DNA of 64,000 nucleotides from Paenibacillus catalpae (GCF_900112695.1 NZ_FOMT01000002.1:1102492-1166491); one strand, 5' to 3'; numbered from the stretch's first letter, positions 47,207 to 56,214 are shown. Notes: generated by a model not told the origin, from the sequence alone. Program-made: numbers and translations.

Positions 47207-48580
47207 ATGGCTGGAAATGAAGCAAGTGTTCCAACAGCAGAAGAACCTAGCAAATCGAAAAAAATTTCAGCGCCAAGAATAATTATTCTTGGCTTTGCTA
47301 TATTGATTGTCTTTGGCATGATCCTTCTTGCTTTACCCGTATCATCGGCTTCGGGCAAGAGCATCGGATGGATCGATGCTCTGTTTATCGCCACCTCTGC
47401 GGTATGTGTAACGGGTTTATCCGTCGTGGATGTTCCCTCAACCTTTACCACATTCGGAGAGCTGGTCATTCTTGTGCTGATTCAAATCGGCGGCCTGGGG
47501 TTCATGGTATTCGGGGTTTTGTTTGCGATTGTTATCGGCAAAAAGATTGGATTGCGGGAAAGACTGCTTATTCAGCAGTCGATTAATTCCTATTCCCCAC
47601 AAGGCGTGGTCAGACTGGCGTTAAATATATTTCTAATTGCGCTTATTATCGAATCCTTGGCTGCACTTGTTTTGGCTTTACGATGGTCAGGGGAGTATGG
47701 AACGGCAAGAGCAATGTACTACGGAGTTTTTCATGCAATATCTGCGTTTAATAATGCCGGTTTCTCGTTATGGTCAGACAGTCTGATGCGGTACGTGGGC
47801 GATCCAACCGTTAATATCGTCATTACGCTTCTGTTTATTTTTGGCGGGCTGGGCTTTACGGTTGTTCTTGACTTTTTGAAAAAACGAAATTGGAAGGATC
47901 TGTCCCTGCATAGCAAAATCGTTCTTACTACAAATGCGATACTTATCGGAAGCGGAACCGTTCTGATTTTAAGCATGGAACTGCTCAATCCCGAAACGTT
48001 CGGTCTGTTAACCTGGCCGCAGCGTTTATGGGCTAGCTATTTCCAAGGGGTTGTCACTCGAACAGCCGGATTTAATTCGATAGATACTGCTGCAATGCTG
48101 CCGACATCTCAATTGTTAATGATTATTCTGATGTTTATTGGCGGTTCGTCGGGTTCTACAGCAGGCGGAATCAAGACCAATACGTTTGCCGTACTTATCA
48201 TGACCGTTTACGCCATTGTCAGAGGCAGAGAAGACGTTGAGATTTATAAGAGACGACTGGCAACCGATTTTATTTTGCGAGCATTGGCCGTTATCATTAT
48301 TTCGCTTGGCGTCGTTCTTATTTGCGCCATTTTGCTTACGATAACGGAGCGGCATACCAATCACAATTTTATGGACATCCTTTTCGAGGCTACATCCGCA
48401 TTTGGGACCGTGGGCATGACATTAGGTTTAACGGGGAAGCTGACAACTGCCGGGAAGTTGGTTATTATCGCAACGATGTTTATTGGGCGTCTTGGACCTC
48501 TAACACTGGCTTATGCGATGACAAGGTCATCGAAAAAACAATATTTCCGGTATCCGAAGGAAAAGCTGATGATAGGTTAA
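47207..48580 (+). CDS. ktrB: Potassium transporter, KtrB/TrkH family
   Basis: 457 residues; AAAGGAG precedes the ATG. Four pore repeats with their selectivity glycines are visible: TSAVCVTGLS, SAFNNAGFS, TRTAGFNS and SAFGTVGMT, with the intramembrane GGSSGSTAGGIKTN gate loop. This identifies the K+-translocating subunit KtrB. Its usual regulatory partner KtrA/KtrC (RCK domain) is not in this window, so it must be encoded elsewhere or the protein works with another partner. Confidence 0.9.
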   Translation: MAGNEASVPTAEEPSKSKKISAPRIIILGFAILIVFGMILLALPVSSASGKSIGWIDALFIATSAVCVTGLSVVDVPSTFTTFGELVILVLIQIGGLGFMVFGVLFAIVIGKKIGLRERLLIQQSINSYSPQGVVRLALNIFLIALIIESLAALVLALRWSGEYGTARAMYYGVFHAISAFNNAGFSLWSDSLMRYVGDPTVNIVITLLFIFGGLGFTVVLDFLKKRNWKDLSLHSKIVLTTNAILIGSGTVLILSMELLNPETFGLLTWPQRLWASYFQGVVTRTAGFNSIDTAAMLPTSQLLMIILMFIGGSSGSTAGGIKTNTFAVLIMTVYAIVRGREDVEIYKRRLATDFILRALAVIIISLGVVLICAILLTITERHTNHNFMDILFEATSAFGTVGMTLGLTGKLTTAGKLVIIATMFIGRLGPLTLAYAMTRSSKKQYFRYPKEKLMIG

Positions 48581-48666
48581 TAAAAACAACCTGTCTCAAA
48601 AATTCCGATAATTCAGCGTTAAATGGAGTAGAGATAAATAGATTATCGTAAATTCATCTGAGCGGA

Positions 48667-48966
48667 GTGGGTTATATAAATTGGGTTGCTGTATTGGAGT
48701 ATTATAAAGTGCGCAGGGAAATATTGAATGCTGAGCAAACAATAGTTAAAGAAGCAAGGAAGATGTTTCTGTACAAAGAAAAGATAAAGACAAAATACAG
48801 AGAAATCAGATTGGAAGATGTTTTGGATATATCCTACAAAAATATAGGAGACGGGGAGGGAATTCTTTATTTACATACAAATCAAGGAGTTTTTCCTTTT
48901 ATGGTTTCCATGGATCCAAAACCATTTATCGAATCGTACTTTAAACTGGTTAATGGTATGATCTGA
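48667..48966 (+). CDS. Small protein, possibly PH-like domain
   Basis: 99 residues from a GTG at 48667; the ribosome binding site is poor and alternative starts (ATT, CTG upstream, TTG at 48694) exist, so the start is unsure. KIKTKYREIRLEDVLDISYK and ILYLHTNQGVFPFMV look like the beta strands of a bacterial PH-like domain, as in small Bacillus proteins of unknown function. AT-rich. It lies between ktrB and the ABC exporter. Confidence 0.5.
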   Translation: MGYINWVAVLEYYKVRREILNAEQTIVKEARKMFLYKEKIKTKYREIRLEDVLDISYKNIGDGEGILYLHTNQGVFPFMVSMDPKPFIESYFKLVNGMI

Positions 48967-49011
48967 TTTATTTAAGAATATGATGATGCTAAATAGCTGC
49001 ATTTTTGGAGG

Positions 49012-49069
49012 AGCCTGTCACCAAGGGCGTACTGTGTCGATACACAGTCGTTGCTGGTGCAGGCTTTTT
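49012..49069 (+). promoter_or_regulatory. Attenuator-like hairpin in the ABC exporter leader
   Basis: AGCCTG-T-CACCA (49012-49023) pairs with TGGTG-C-AGGCT (49055-49065), enclosing a second hairpin ACTGTGT/ACACAGT, followed by five T. Only about 40 bases separate it from the start codon at 49110, with no promoter between. It may instead terminate the upstream small gene. Confidence 0.6.
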
Positions 49070-49109
49070 ATATTGAGGGATTTCCAAAATTACTAAGGGA
49101 GTGAACGAC

Positions 49110-50009
49110 ATGCATATCGTTGACATTCATCATCTAACGAAGTATTACAAAAAAGACCGAGGTATAATTGATATTTCCTTCTCAATTGATGAAGGAGAAA
49201 TATTCGGGTTTATTGGGCCAAATGGCGCCGGTAAAAGTACGACGATCCGTACACTGCTAAATTTTATTCATCCTACGGAAGGCAGAGCCACGATTTTTGG
49301 GAAGGATGTTGTTCGACATTCGAAGGAAATTCGAAGAAATGTGGGATATTTGCCGTCGGAGGTTCACTACTATGACGACATGAAAGTTATAGATTTGTTG
49401 TTGTATTCCCTTAAGTTCTACCCGAAGGGAGATATACATCGAATACATGAATTGTCCAGTCAACTTGAATTGGATCTTCATCGCAAGATAGAGGATCTGT
49501 CATTTGGCAATCGGAAAAAGGTTGGTATTGTTCAGGCACTGCTTCATTCCCCGAAGCTCCTTATACTCGACGAACCCACCAGTGGGCTTGATCCTCTCAT
49601 GCAGCAAGTTTTCTTTCGCATGCTTGAGGATGAGCGCAGAAAAGGAACAACGATATTTTTTTCTTCTCACGTGCTTAGCGAAGTGCGTAACTTGTGCGAC
49701 CGGGTTGCCATTGTTAAAGAGGGCCAACTCATCAAAGTAGAATCGATTGAAAGTTTGATGAAAAATCAACTTAGAAGTGTCATTCTTACGATTGACCATC
49801 CGGAACATGTGAGTTTAAACATCAATGGGATTGTGAAATGTGAAATTCGTGGAAACGAGATACAACTTTTGTATGGGGGCGATATTCGGGAATTGCTTAA
49901 TGCAATAAACGTATTGGCTTATCAGGACATACGGATCGAAGAACCATCCTTGGATGAGATCTTTATGCATTATTATAAACAGGAAGGGGAGAAAACCAAT
50001 GATCTTTAG
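49110..50009 (+). CDS. ABC transporter ATP-binding protein (ABC-2 exporter)
   Basis: 299 residues from the ATG at 49110, seven bases after AAGGGAG. Walker A GPNGAGKST, a degenerate signature LSFGNRKKVGI instead of LSGGQ, Walker B LLILDEPTSGLDPL and the H-loop SSHVLSE are present. The C-terminal extension is typical of drug/bacitracin-type exporters. It overlaps the permease gene by 11 bp. Substrate unknown; a leader attenuator would fit an antibiotic-inducible exporter. Confidence 0.88.
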   Translation: MHIVDIHHLTKYYKKDRGIIDISFSIDEGEIFGFIGPNGAGKSTTIRTLLNFIHPTEGRATIFGKDVVRHSKEIRRNVGYLPSEVHYYDDMKVIDLLLYSLKFYPKGDIHRIHELSSQLELDLHRKIEDLSFGNRKKVGIVQALLHSPKLLILDEPTSGLDPLMQQVFFRMLEDERRKGTTIFFSSHVLSEVRNLCDRVAIVKEGQLIKVESIESLMKNQLRSVILTIDHPEHVSLNINGIVKCEIRGNEIQLLYGGDIRELLNAINVLAYQDIRIEEPSLDEIFMHYYKQEGEKTNDL

Positions 50010-50796
50010 AAGAGAGATTGTTCGTAATCTCAAGCCACTTTTGATTTGGAGTGGAATTATTGGAGGTCTAATTCTGTTGACATTAGCAGTCTTCCCACAA
50101 ATGGCAAAGCAACAGGAAACAGTGGGAGCAATGATAGACTCGCTACCTGATGCAATGAAAAAAGCGTTTGGGATGGATCGCCTGGGGATGGATTCACTAA
50201 TCGGCTACTATGGTATTCGCGTATATCTTATGCCTACTCTCGTTGGAAGTATCTATGCAGCAATACTCGCCGGCAACATTGTGGCAAAAGAATCAGCCGA
50301 GAAGACTATCGAATTTTTATTGTCCAAACCCGTTACAAGATTTCAAGTCATCGGACAGAAATTGTTGGCGGTTATAGTGAATTTAATTATTTTGAACACG
50401 ATTATCGTACTAGCTGCTCTAGCGGGATTCCAGTTTGCAGAGACGTCGGATGTTAGCCCAGGTACGTTTTTATTACTCACACTCGCAACCTTCTTTTTGC
50501 ATTTAACATTTGCTTCCATTGCCTTCTTGTTGTCTTCTGCATTGCGCCGTACAAGAAATATTACTTCAACGTCGCTTGGCATCGTGTTATTCTCCTATTT
50601 TCTCAATGTTATCTCTGCAATGTCTGAGGATCTTGCATTGATTAAACACTTTAGTTTTTTTCATTATATTGACGCAGCGGATATTATAACTACGAACGGA
50701 ATTGATTCTAAGTATATTATTGTAATGGTCTCTATTGTAATTATTTGCTTAGCTACCGCTTTTAGCTATTTTAAGAAAAGGGACATTACGGTATAA
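49999..50796 (+). CDS. ABC-2 type transporter permease
   Basis: 265 residues from the ATG at 49999, inside the end of the ATPase gene. Six predicted membrane spans with the usual large external loop after the first (LPDAMKKAFGMDRLGMDSLIGYY), then AKESAEKTIEFLLSKPVTR, a common motif of ABC-2 permeases. It forms the exporter with the upstream ATPase. A terminator follows. Confidence 0.87.
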   Translation: MIFRREIVRNLKPLLIWSGIIGGLILLTLAVFPQMAKQQETVGAMIDSLPDAMKKAFGMDRLGMDSLIGYYGIRVYLMPTLVGSIYAAILAGNIVAKESAEKTIEFLLSKPVTRFQVIGQKLLAVIVNLIILNTIIVLAALAGFQFAETSDVSPGTFLLLTLATFFLHLTFASIAFLLSSALRRTRNITSTSLGIVLFSYFLNVISAMSEDLALIKHFSFFHYIDAADIITTNGIDSKYIIVMVSIVIICLATAFSYFKKRDITV

Positions 50797-50901
50797 AGCG
50801 AGTTTGCTCTGCGGAGGAGAAGGGGCATGAGTATATTGGCTGATCGATATGAGGATGACGTGTATTTGCAAGCAATCGTATTTTATAGCTCAATACGACA
50901 C

Positions 50902-50930
50902 AACAGCAGCCAGAGATGGCTGCTGTTTTT
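50902..50930 (+). terminator. Terminator of the ABC exporter operon
   Basis: AACAGCAGCCA/TGGCTGCTGTT with loop GAGA and five T. Confidence 0.85.
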
Positions 50931-51042
50931 ATTAAAGGGCATGCCCAGTGGCACGTATCTTCAAGCCGGTGAAATTCCGGTCATGGAAGGAATAAGCCTA
51001 TGAAAGCGCAATTGACCGCAAATTCAGTCTTATTTAACAAAT

Positions 51043-51222
51043 CTATTCGCTCTGACTTGGTTTTTTACGAATGCTCACTAGCTCAAAAGCTTCTTTAGGA
51101 ATCCCAAGTTCTATGGCCCGACTCTTCTTAATCACCATGGCCTGCTGTAAGCTGGTCGCTTGAAATTCAATGGTAGTACCAGCCGGATCTTCAAATGAAT
51201 AGTAGCTCTTTTTGTTCGACAT
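51043..51222 (-). CDS. Small hypothetical protein (59 residues)
   Basis: 59 residues starting MSNKKSYYSFEDPAG; AAAGGAGAGG lies about nine bases before the ATG at 51222, an excellent site. The product is soluble, with FEDPAGTTIEF giving a likely beta hairpin, a helix (SLQQAMVIKKSRAIELG) and a basic tail ending RKKPSQSE. I do not recognise the family, but the strong initiation site and good composition support a real gene. It is between the ABC exporter terminator and the GbsR-type gene. Confidence 0.6.
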   Translation of the reverse strand: MSNKKSYYSFEDPAGTTIEFQATSLQQAMVIKKSRAIELGIPKEAFELVSIRKKPSQSE

Positions 51223-51402
51223 TAACTAACGCCTCTCCTTTTATCATATGATATTTCTTTTCAGTGTTATTTCCGCAATATACAAAAATCATTATGCGCT
51301 TCTTTCTTATAAATCATTCTGGCTGGCTTAACAAAAAATGAAATCATAAACACGGGGCTATTGATCCAGATATCCGGCTCGTTACTCCTCTGAAAAATGA
51401 AA

Positions 51403-51430
51403 AAGGGAGCCTGTTTGTGACCGGCTCCTT
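51403..51430 (-). terminator. Terminator of the GbsR-type gene
   Basis: GGAGCC/GGCTCC around an 11-base loop, with CCCTTTTTC after it on the minus strand. The gap 51223-51402 shows no gene. Confidence 0.75.
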
Positions 51431-51448
51431 TAATACTTGTGTATTAAC

Positions 51449-52009
51449 CTATTCTTCCTTTGGTTCCTTTGGAATGAAATCAAATATTTTACCTGACTCA
51501 AACGAATCAATTAAACGATGCAGCCAGTGGTAATAGTTGAGCGCTTCAATAATTTTTTGCTCATCAATGGAAGTGATCTCTTGGAGACTTCTGTTATCCG
51601 GATCCGTTGCTTGAAGCATGTGAATTTCCTTTAACGACTTCTCGAGAGAGGTCATATTACTTTCGACAGCTTTGCGCCATTTAATAGAAAAGAAATCCGT
51701 AAAGTTCTGATACCAATCCGGAACGACCTCGTAAAAGTCTTTCCTCGACCCTTTACCCCAAACTTTATCAATCATCTTCAAATCCATTAATGTACGCATC
51801 CCCGTACTCATGGATGTTTTGCTCATACCCATCGTTTGGCTCATTTGATCCAAGGTGATTGGTTCATTCTGAAAATACATATAACCGTACAGATGACCAA
51901 TTGATAAGGTTATGCCGTATAGATCCATGTTTTTGCCAATTGAGTCAATCACACGCTGACGTGCTGTATGCAGCATGCGTGATTGCTCGGGCGATAAATT
52001 CTCATCCAT
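51449..52009 (-). CDS. GbsR/OpcR-like MarR-family regulator
   Basis: 186 residues with the GbsR-type winged helix: YGITLSIGHLYGYMYF, then QMSQTMGMSKTSMSTGMRTLMDLKMI, and a C-terminal helical part. In B. subtilis GbsR and OpcR repress choline or osmoprotectant transport genes. Here it is divergent from the opuA-type operon, so it most likely regulates that operon in response to choline or salt. GGAGGCA precedes the ATG on the minus strand. Confidence 0.85.
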   Translation of the reverse strand: MDENLSPEQSRMLHTARQRVIDSIGKNMDLYGITLSIGHLYGYMYFQNEPITLDQMSQTMGMSKTSMSTGMRTLMDLKMIDKVWGKGSRKDFYEVVPDWYQNFTDFFSIKWRKAVESNMTSLEKSLKEIHMLQATDPDNRSLQEITSIDEQKIIEALNYYHWLHRLIDSFESGKIFDFIPKEPKEE

Positions 52010-52226
52010 AATTGCCTCCTGGGTGTCACCTTGTCACACTTCATAGATATTGTAAGCTTATCTGAAAATAAAAGTAAAGCATTCATTTCTATATGCATTT
52101 AGGAGGAAATTGGAGGGATTTAGAGTATTTATATCGCAAAGTTTAAACTGTACGTAATTTACGTACGGATATTAGTGTTGACTAAAAAAGGCATTAAGGC
52201 CTAAACTGTCGTCAGTACACTAACAA

Positions 52227-52452
52227 GCTCATGCTTACGAAGCAAGAATTGCTTCACAATTCTTTAAGCACATGCTTACGAAGCAAGGTTATCACAATTG
52301 GCCAAAATGGCGGCCATTAGTGGTGACAATCTTTTTAGAGCTAATGCTCACGAAGCAAGAATTGCTTCACAATTCTTTAAGCACATGCTTACGAAGCAAG
52401 ATTATCACAAGTGGCCAAAATGGCGGCCATTTGTGGTGACAATCTTTTTAGG
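52227..52452 (+). repeat. Two tandem 113-bp structured repeats in the opuAA leader
   Basis: Units 52227-52339 and 52340-52452 differ at six of 113 positions. Each holds two ATGCTYACGAAGCAAG cores; the first continues AATTGCTTCACAATTCTTT, so GAAGCAA/TTGCTTC and AAGAATTG/CAATTCTT can form competing hairpins. A second part, TATCACAA-NTGGCC-AAAATGGC-GGCCAT-TGGTGACA, forms an imperfect long hairpin. The unit ends TTTTTAG, and in the second copy this passes directly into the AGGAGGG of opuAA. A frame of about 30 codons starting MLTKQELLHNSL is kept open in both units. The same modules occur at 29977-30142. Confidence 0.95.
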
Positions 52453-52461
52453 AGGGAAGAA

Positions 52462-53661
52462 ATGTCCATCATCGAAGCCAAACAACTGACTAAAATATTC
52501 GGTAACCATCCGGAACAAGCGATGCAGTTCCTTAAGCAAGGATGGACGAAAGAACGAATTTTAAAAGAAACGAGAATGACAGTAGGGGTGAACCAGGCAA
52601 GCTTCACGATTGAGGAAGGTCAAATCTTCGTCATCATGGGTTTATCCGGGAGCGGCAAGTCCACTTTGATCCGCTTGTTGAATCGATTGATTGAGCCAAC
52701 ATCTGGTCAGCTCTTGTTCGAGGGGCGTGACATTGTACAGATGAGTTCCGCAGAGCTAAGACAATTCCGGCGAAAGAAAATGGGCATGGTCTTTCAAAAG
52801 TTTGCCCTGTTTCCTCACCGGACGGTCCAGCAAAATGTAGAATACGGTCTCGAGATTCAAGGGATAGAAAAGCAGTTCCGAAAGCAAAAGGCTGAACAAG
52901 CTCTGCAGCTGGTAGGCCTAAGCGGATGGGAAAACAGCTACCCGGATCAATTGAGCGGAGGAATGCAGCAGCGCGTTGGGCTCGCCCGAAGCCTTGCGAA
53001 TGACCCGGATATTCTGCTGATGGATGAAGCATTTAGTGCGCTTGATCCGTTGATCCGCAAGGATATGCAGGATGAATTATTGCAGCTGCAATCCAGTATG
53101 AAGAAGACGATCATCTTTATTACTCATGATCTTGACGAAGCACTGCGCATCGGAGACAAGATCGCATTAATGAAAGATGGCGTTATCGTACAGATTGGCA
53201 CGCCTGACGAAATATTGATAAATCCGGCTAACCCGTACGTTGAGAAATTTATAGAGGATGTTGATCTTTCCAAGGTGCTGACCGCAGCGCATGTCATGCG
53301 GAAGCCCGGAACGATTATGCTCGAACGTGGCCCTCGTGTTGCTCTTCAAATCATGAAGGAGCAAGGGATATCGAGCTTGTATGTGACTGATAAGGGGAAG
53401 AAGCTTCTAGGTGTCATAACCGCAGAGCTTGCCTCTGCCGCACTGAAAGAAGGCTTGCCGTTAGAGGGAATTTTAATCAAGGATTTACCGGTTATTTCTC
53501 CGGCAACCCCGTTAAATGAATTGTTTGAGCCCATGGCGGACTCTAAAATCCCGCTGGCTGTAACGGATGACGCGAACCGACTGCTAGGCATCGTGATCCG
53601 TGGAGCGGTCTTTGCCGCACTTGCCGGAAATGCTGTACCAGAAGCAGGTGCCGTCCGATGA
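52462..53661 (+). CDS. opuAA: Glycine betaine/proline betaine ABC transporter ATPase, OpuAA-type
   Basis: 399 residues from the ATG at 52462, six bases after AGGAGGG. Walker [11 protein letters not shown]-loop [12 protein letters not shown], signature [15 protein letters not shown], Walker [15 protein letters not shown]. The N-terminal [23 protein letters not shown] is typical of ProV/OpuAA. The C-terminal third holds two CBS-like modules ([19 protein letters not shown], then [17 protein letters not shown]), which in such importers sense ionic strength or c-di-AMP. It overlaps the permease gene by four bases. Confidence 0.93.
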   Translation: MSIIEAKQLTKIFGNHPEQAMQFLKQGWTKERILKETRMTVGVNQASFTIEEGQIFVIMGLSGSGKSTLIRLLNRLIEPTSGQLLFEGRDIVQMSSAELRQFRRKKMGMVFQKFALFPHRTVQQNVEYGLEIQGIEKQFRKQKAEQALQLVGLSGWENSYPDQLSGGMQQRVGLARSLANDPDILLMDEAFSALDPLIRKDMQDELLQLQSSMKKTIIFITHDLDEALRIGDKIALMKDGVIVQIGTPDEILINPANPYVEKFIEDVDLSKVLTAAHVMRKPGTIMLERGPRVALQIMKEQGISSLYVTDKGKKLLGVITAELASAALKEGLPLEGILIKDLPVISPATPLNELFEPMADSKIPLAVTDDANRLLGIVIRGAVFAALAGNAVPEAGAVR

Positions 53662-54491
53662 ATATTCCTAAGCTTCCACTTGGTAACTGGATTGAATCGT
53701 TAGAAAGCTGGTTAGAAAATCACTTTTCCCCGTTGTTTGACTTCATACGCCTGATTATAGGCTCCATCGTTGATTTTCTCCACAATGTTCTGCTCTTTAG
53801 TCCTTCGATCATCATGGTTCTGATCATAACGGCTTTAGCTTGGTTTCTTGGGAAATGGAAAGTCGCAGCATTTGCGTTTATCGGGCTGTTGCTTATTGAT
53901 AATCTAGGCTATTGGGAAAATGCCATGGAAACATTAGCAATCGTGCTGACGGCATCACTGCTATCCATCATTATTGGCGTACCGACGGGCATTTTGTGCG
54001 CAAGGAGCTCTTTCATGCAAGGCATTATTACTCCTTTGCTTGATTTCATGCAGACAATGCCTGCATTCGTTTATTTGCTGCCCGCTGTTTCGTTCTTTTC
54101 CCTTGGCGTTGTGCCAGGTGTCATTGCATCCATTATATTTGCTGTGCCGCCTACGATCCGATTGACCAACTTGGGGATCCGGCAGGTTCCTTCGGAATTG
54201 GTTGAAGCAGCCGATGCCTTTGGATCAACGCCGAACCAGAAGCTGTTCAAGCTGCAGCTTCCTATGGCGCTTCCTACGATGATGGCAGGCATTAATCAGA
54301 CCATTATGCTGTCGCTGTCCATGGTCGTTATTTCATCGATGATTGGTGCACAGGGACTTGGCGCTGATGTATATCGCGCGGTTACCCAAACCAAAACGGG
54401 AACCGGATTTGAAGCAGGCATTTCCATCGTCGTATTGGCTATTCTGTTAGATCGGATGTCTAACCATATCGTGAAAAAAAATAAACGCTAG
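53658..54491 (+). CDS. opuAB: Glycine betaine/proline betaine ABC transporter permease, OpuAB-type
   Basis: 277 residues, ProW/OpuAB family. N-terminal amphipathic stretch, then about six spans; the EAA-like loop SELVEAADAFGSTPNQKLFKLQLPMALPTMMAGINQT, which contacts the ATPase, is clear. It starts within the end of opuAA (ATGA) and ends ten bases before opuAC, so the three are one operon. Confidence 0.94.
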   Translation: MNIPKLPLGNWIESLESWLENHFSPLFDFIRLIIGSIVDFLHNVLLFSPSIIMVLIITALAWFLGKWKVAAFAFIGLLLIDNLGYWENAMETLAIVLTASLLSIIIGVPTGILCARSSFMQGIITPLLDFMQTMPAFVYLLPAVSFFSLGVVPGVIASIIFAVPPTIRLTNLGIRQVPSELVEAADAFGSTPNQKLFKLQLPMALPTMMAGINQTIMLSLSMVVISSMIGAQGLGADVYRAVTQTKTGTGFEAGISIVVLAILLDRMSNHIVKKNKR

Positions 54492-54500
54492 AGGTGAAGC

Positions 54501-55373
54501 ATGTTGAAGAAAAAATGGGGATTGGCTTTATCGGCAATGGTATTAGCAGCTGCTCTTGCAGGCTGTTCGCAGAAAACCGACTCGAAAGAAATCAAATTGG
54601 CTTACGTGGCTTGGGATTCCGAAATTGCAAGCACGAATGTCGTGAAATACGTGCTGGAATCTAAACTTGACTATTCCGTTGAGCTGCTTCAGGTTGATGC
54701 GGGTCCAATGTGGGCTGGCATTGCGGATGGAAGCGCAGATGCCATGGTAGCCGCGTGGCTTCCGACAACGCATGCCTCGTACTTGGAGAAGTACGGAAGC
54801 AGCGTTGATGATCTTGGTCCTAATCTTGAAGGAACAAAAACAGGCCTCGTAATTCCTTCCTATATGAAGGAAAGCACTATAGAGGATTTGAAAAACGATG
54901 CGACAGGTAAGTCCGTAGATTACCAGATCATTGGAATTGAGCCTGGTGCAGGTATTATGCAGTCAACCGATAAGGCTCTGAAGGATTATGGATTGGACAG
55001 CAAGTGGAAATTGATTGAGAGCTCCTCGGCTGCGATGGCAACGGAGCTGCAGAAGGCTTATGAGGCGAAAAAGCCGATCATCGTTACGGGATGGACTCCG
55101 CATTGGATGTTTGCCAATATGGACCTGAAATATTTGGAGGATCCAAAAGGCGTATATGGCGGTGATGAGAGCATTCATACGGTAGCCCGCAAAGATTTGA
55201 AGTCGGATATGGCCGATGCCTATACGCTGCTGGATCAATTTACGTGGACGGCAGATGATATGGCTGAAGTTATGGTTGCCATTCAAGACGGTCAATCGTC
55301 GGAAGAAGCAGCTAAAGTATGGGCTGACGGACATCCGGAGCAGGTGGAAAAGTGGCTGGAAGGCATCGAGTAA
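54501..55373 (+). CDS. opuAC: Glycine betaine/proline betaine-binding lipoprotein, OpuAC-type
   Basis: 290 residues. Lipoprotein signal with lipobox LAGC (C22). The mature protein has the OpuAC/ProX segments KLAYVAWDSEIASTNVVK, AGPMWAGIADGSADAM and TGWTPHWMF, which supply the tryptophans of the betaine-binding cage. It is anchored outside the membrane and delivers substrate to OpuAB. Last gene of opuAABC. Confidence 0.94.
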   Translation: MLKKKWGLALSAMVLAAALAGCSQKTDSKEIKLAYVAWDSEIASTNVVKYVLESKLDYSVELLQVDAGPMWAGIADGSADAMVAAWLPTTHASYLEKYGSSVDDLGPNLEGTKTGLVIPSYMKESTIEDLKNDATGKSVDYQIIGIEPGAGIMQSTDKALKDYGLDSKWKLIESSSAAMATELQKAYEAKKPIIVTGWTPHWMFANMDLKYLEDPKGVYGGDESIHTVARKDLKSDMADAYTLLDQFTWTADDMAEVMVAIQDGQSSEEAAKVWADGHPEQVEKWLEGIE

Positions 55374-55446
55374 ATCCTGCTGCGAGGTTGCGGCATGTCC
55401 CTCCTTTCCATTATGATAATGGCAGACTTTAAAGGGGGAAAATGTC

Positions 55447-56115
55447 ATGGCGATACAATTTGAGCGGCCGGAAGCGGTAATCTTTGATATGGACGGCACG
55501 TTGTTCGAAACGGCTACCTTGCTCGAGACGGTACATGAGCGGCTATTCCGCACCTTGCGCGAGGAAGGGCTCTATGACCAGACTCCTCCACTTGAGGAGC
55601 TGCTTGGCTGCCTCGGTATGCTGCTGGAGGATATTTGGCGGAATCTGATGCCGGATAGCTCCGAAGAGGCACGCCTTCGCGCGGATGAGCTTATGGTGCA
55701 ATATGAGCTGGAGGATCTGGAAGCGGGCATCGGCAGGTTGTATCCTCAAACCGCGGAGACACTGCAGCGCTTGAAGGAGCAGGGGATCAAGCTGTTTGTG
55801 GCGAGCAACGGGCTGGAAGCCTATGTGAAAGAGGTTGCGCGCCATAAAGGGATTGCAGATCTGTTCGACGGCTTATATAGCGCCGGTGAATTCCAGACCG
55901 CGAGCAAGGTGGATCTCGTAGCGAAGCTGCTCGCCGATCATCAGATCAAGACGGCGTGGATGGTAGGAGACCGTTCCTCGGACGTAGAAGCGGCAAAAGG
56001 CAACCATCTTGTCGCGATCGGCTGTGCCTATGCCGGATACGGACGCGACTCCGAGCTTGCTGAGGCGGATGTGTGTATTCAGGAAATGCCGGAGCTTCTC
56101 GCATTGCTCAAATAA
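55447..56115 (+). CDS. HAD-family phosphatase/nucleotidase
   Basis: 222 residues. Motif I DMDGT is at 14-18 after FERPEAVIF; motif II VASNGL, the lysine in TASKVDLV and the motif IV acidic pair in WMVGDRSSDVEAAKGN are present, and a helical cap follows motif I. It is a phosphoglycolate-phosphatase-like (subfamily IA) enzyme of unknown substrate. AAAGGGGG precedes the ATG. It is probably independent of opuAC, with its own terminator. Confidence 0.85.
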   Translation: MAIQFERPEAVIFDMDGTLFETATLLETVHERLFRTLREEGLYDQTPPLEELLGCLGMLLEDIWRNLMPDSSEEARLRADELMVQYELEDLEAGIGRLYPQTAETLQRLKEQGIKLFVASNGLEAYVKEVARHKGIADLFDGLYSAGEFQTASKVDLVAKLLADHQIKTAWMVGDRSSDVEAAKGNHLVAIGCAYAGYGRDSELAEADVCIQEMPELLALLK

Positions 56116-56126
56116 ATTTGATACGG

Positions 56127-56163
56127 AAAGGCGTCACAGGAAATGAATACTGTGACGCCTTTT
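56127..56163 (+). terminator. Terminator after the HAD gene
   Basis: AAAGGCGTCACAG pairs with CTGTGACGCCTTT around a ten-base loop; the T-run continues as TTTT. Confidence 0.85.
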
Positions 56164-56214
56164 GCTGTTCGAAGACGTAGTCACTTGTTTAGGAAATGTT
56201 TATCTCTTTCCCCT

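Noticed and set aside
50827..51003. A 58-residue frame starting MSILADRYEDD after GGAGGAGAAGGGG
   Set aside because: Despite a good ribosome binding site, the frame runs through the terminator hairpin of the ABC exporter operon (50902-50930) and its second half does not look like protein. It may be the start of a lost gene.
52298..52489. Frames within the opuAA leader as protein-coding genes of normal size
   Set aside because: They derive from the repeat units and overlap the true opuAA start, which has a far better ribosome binding site.
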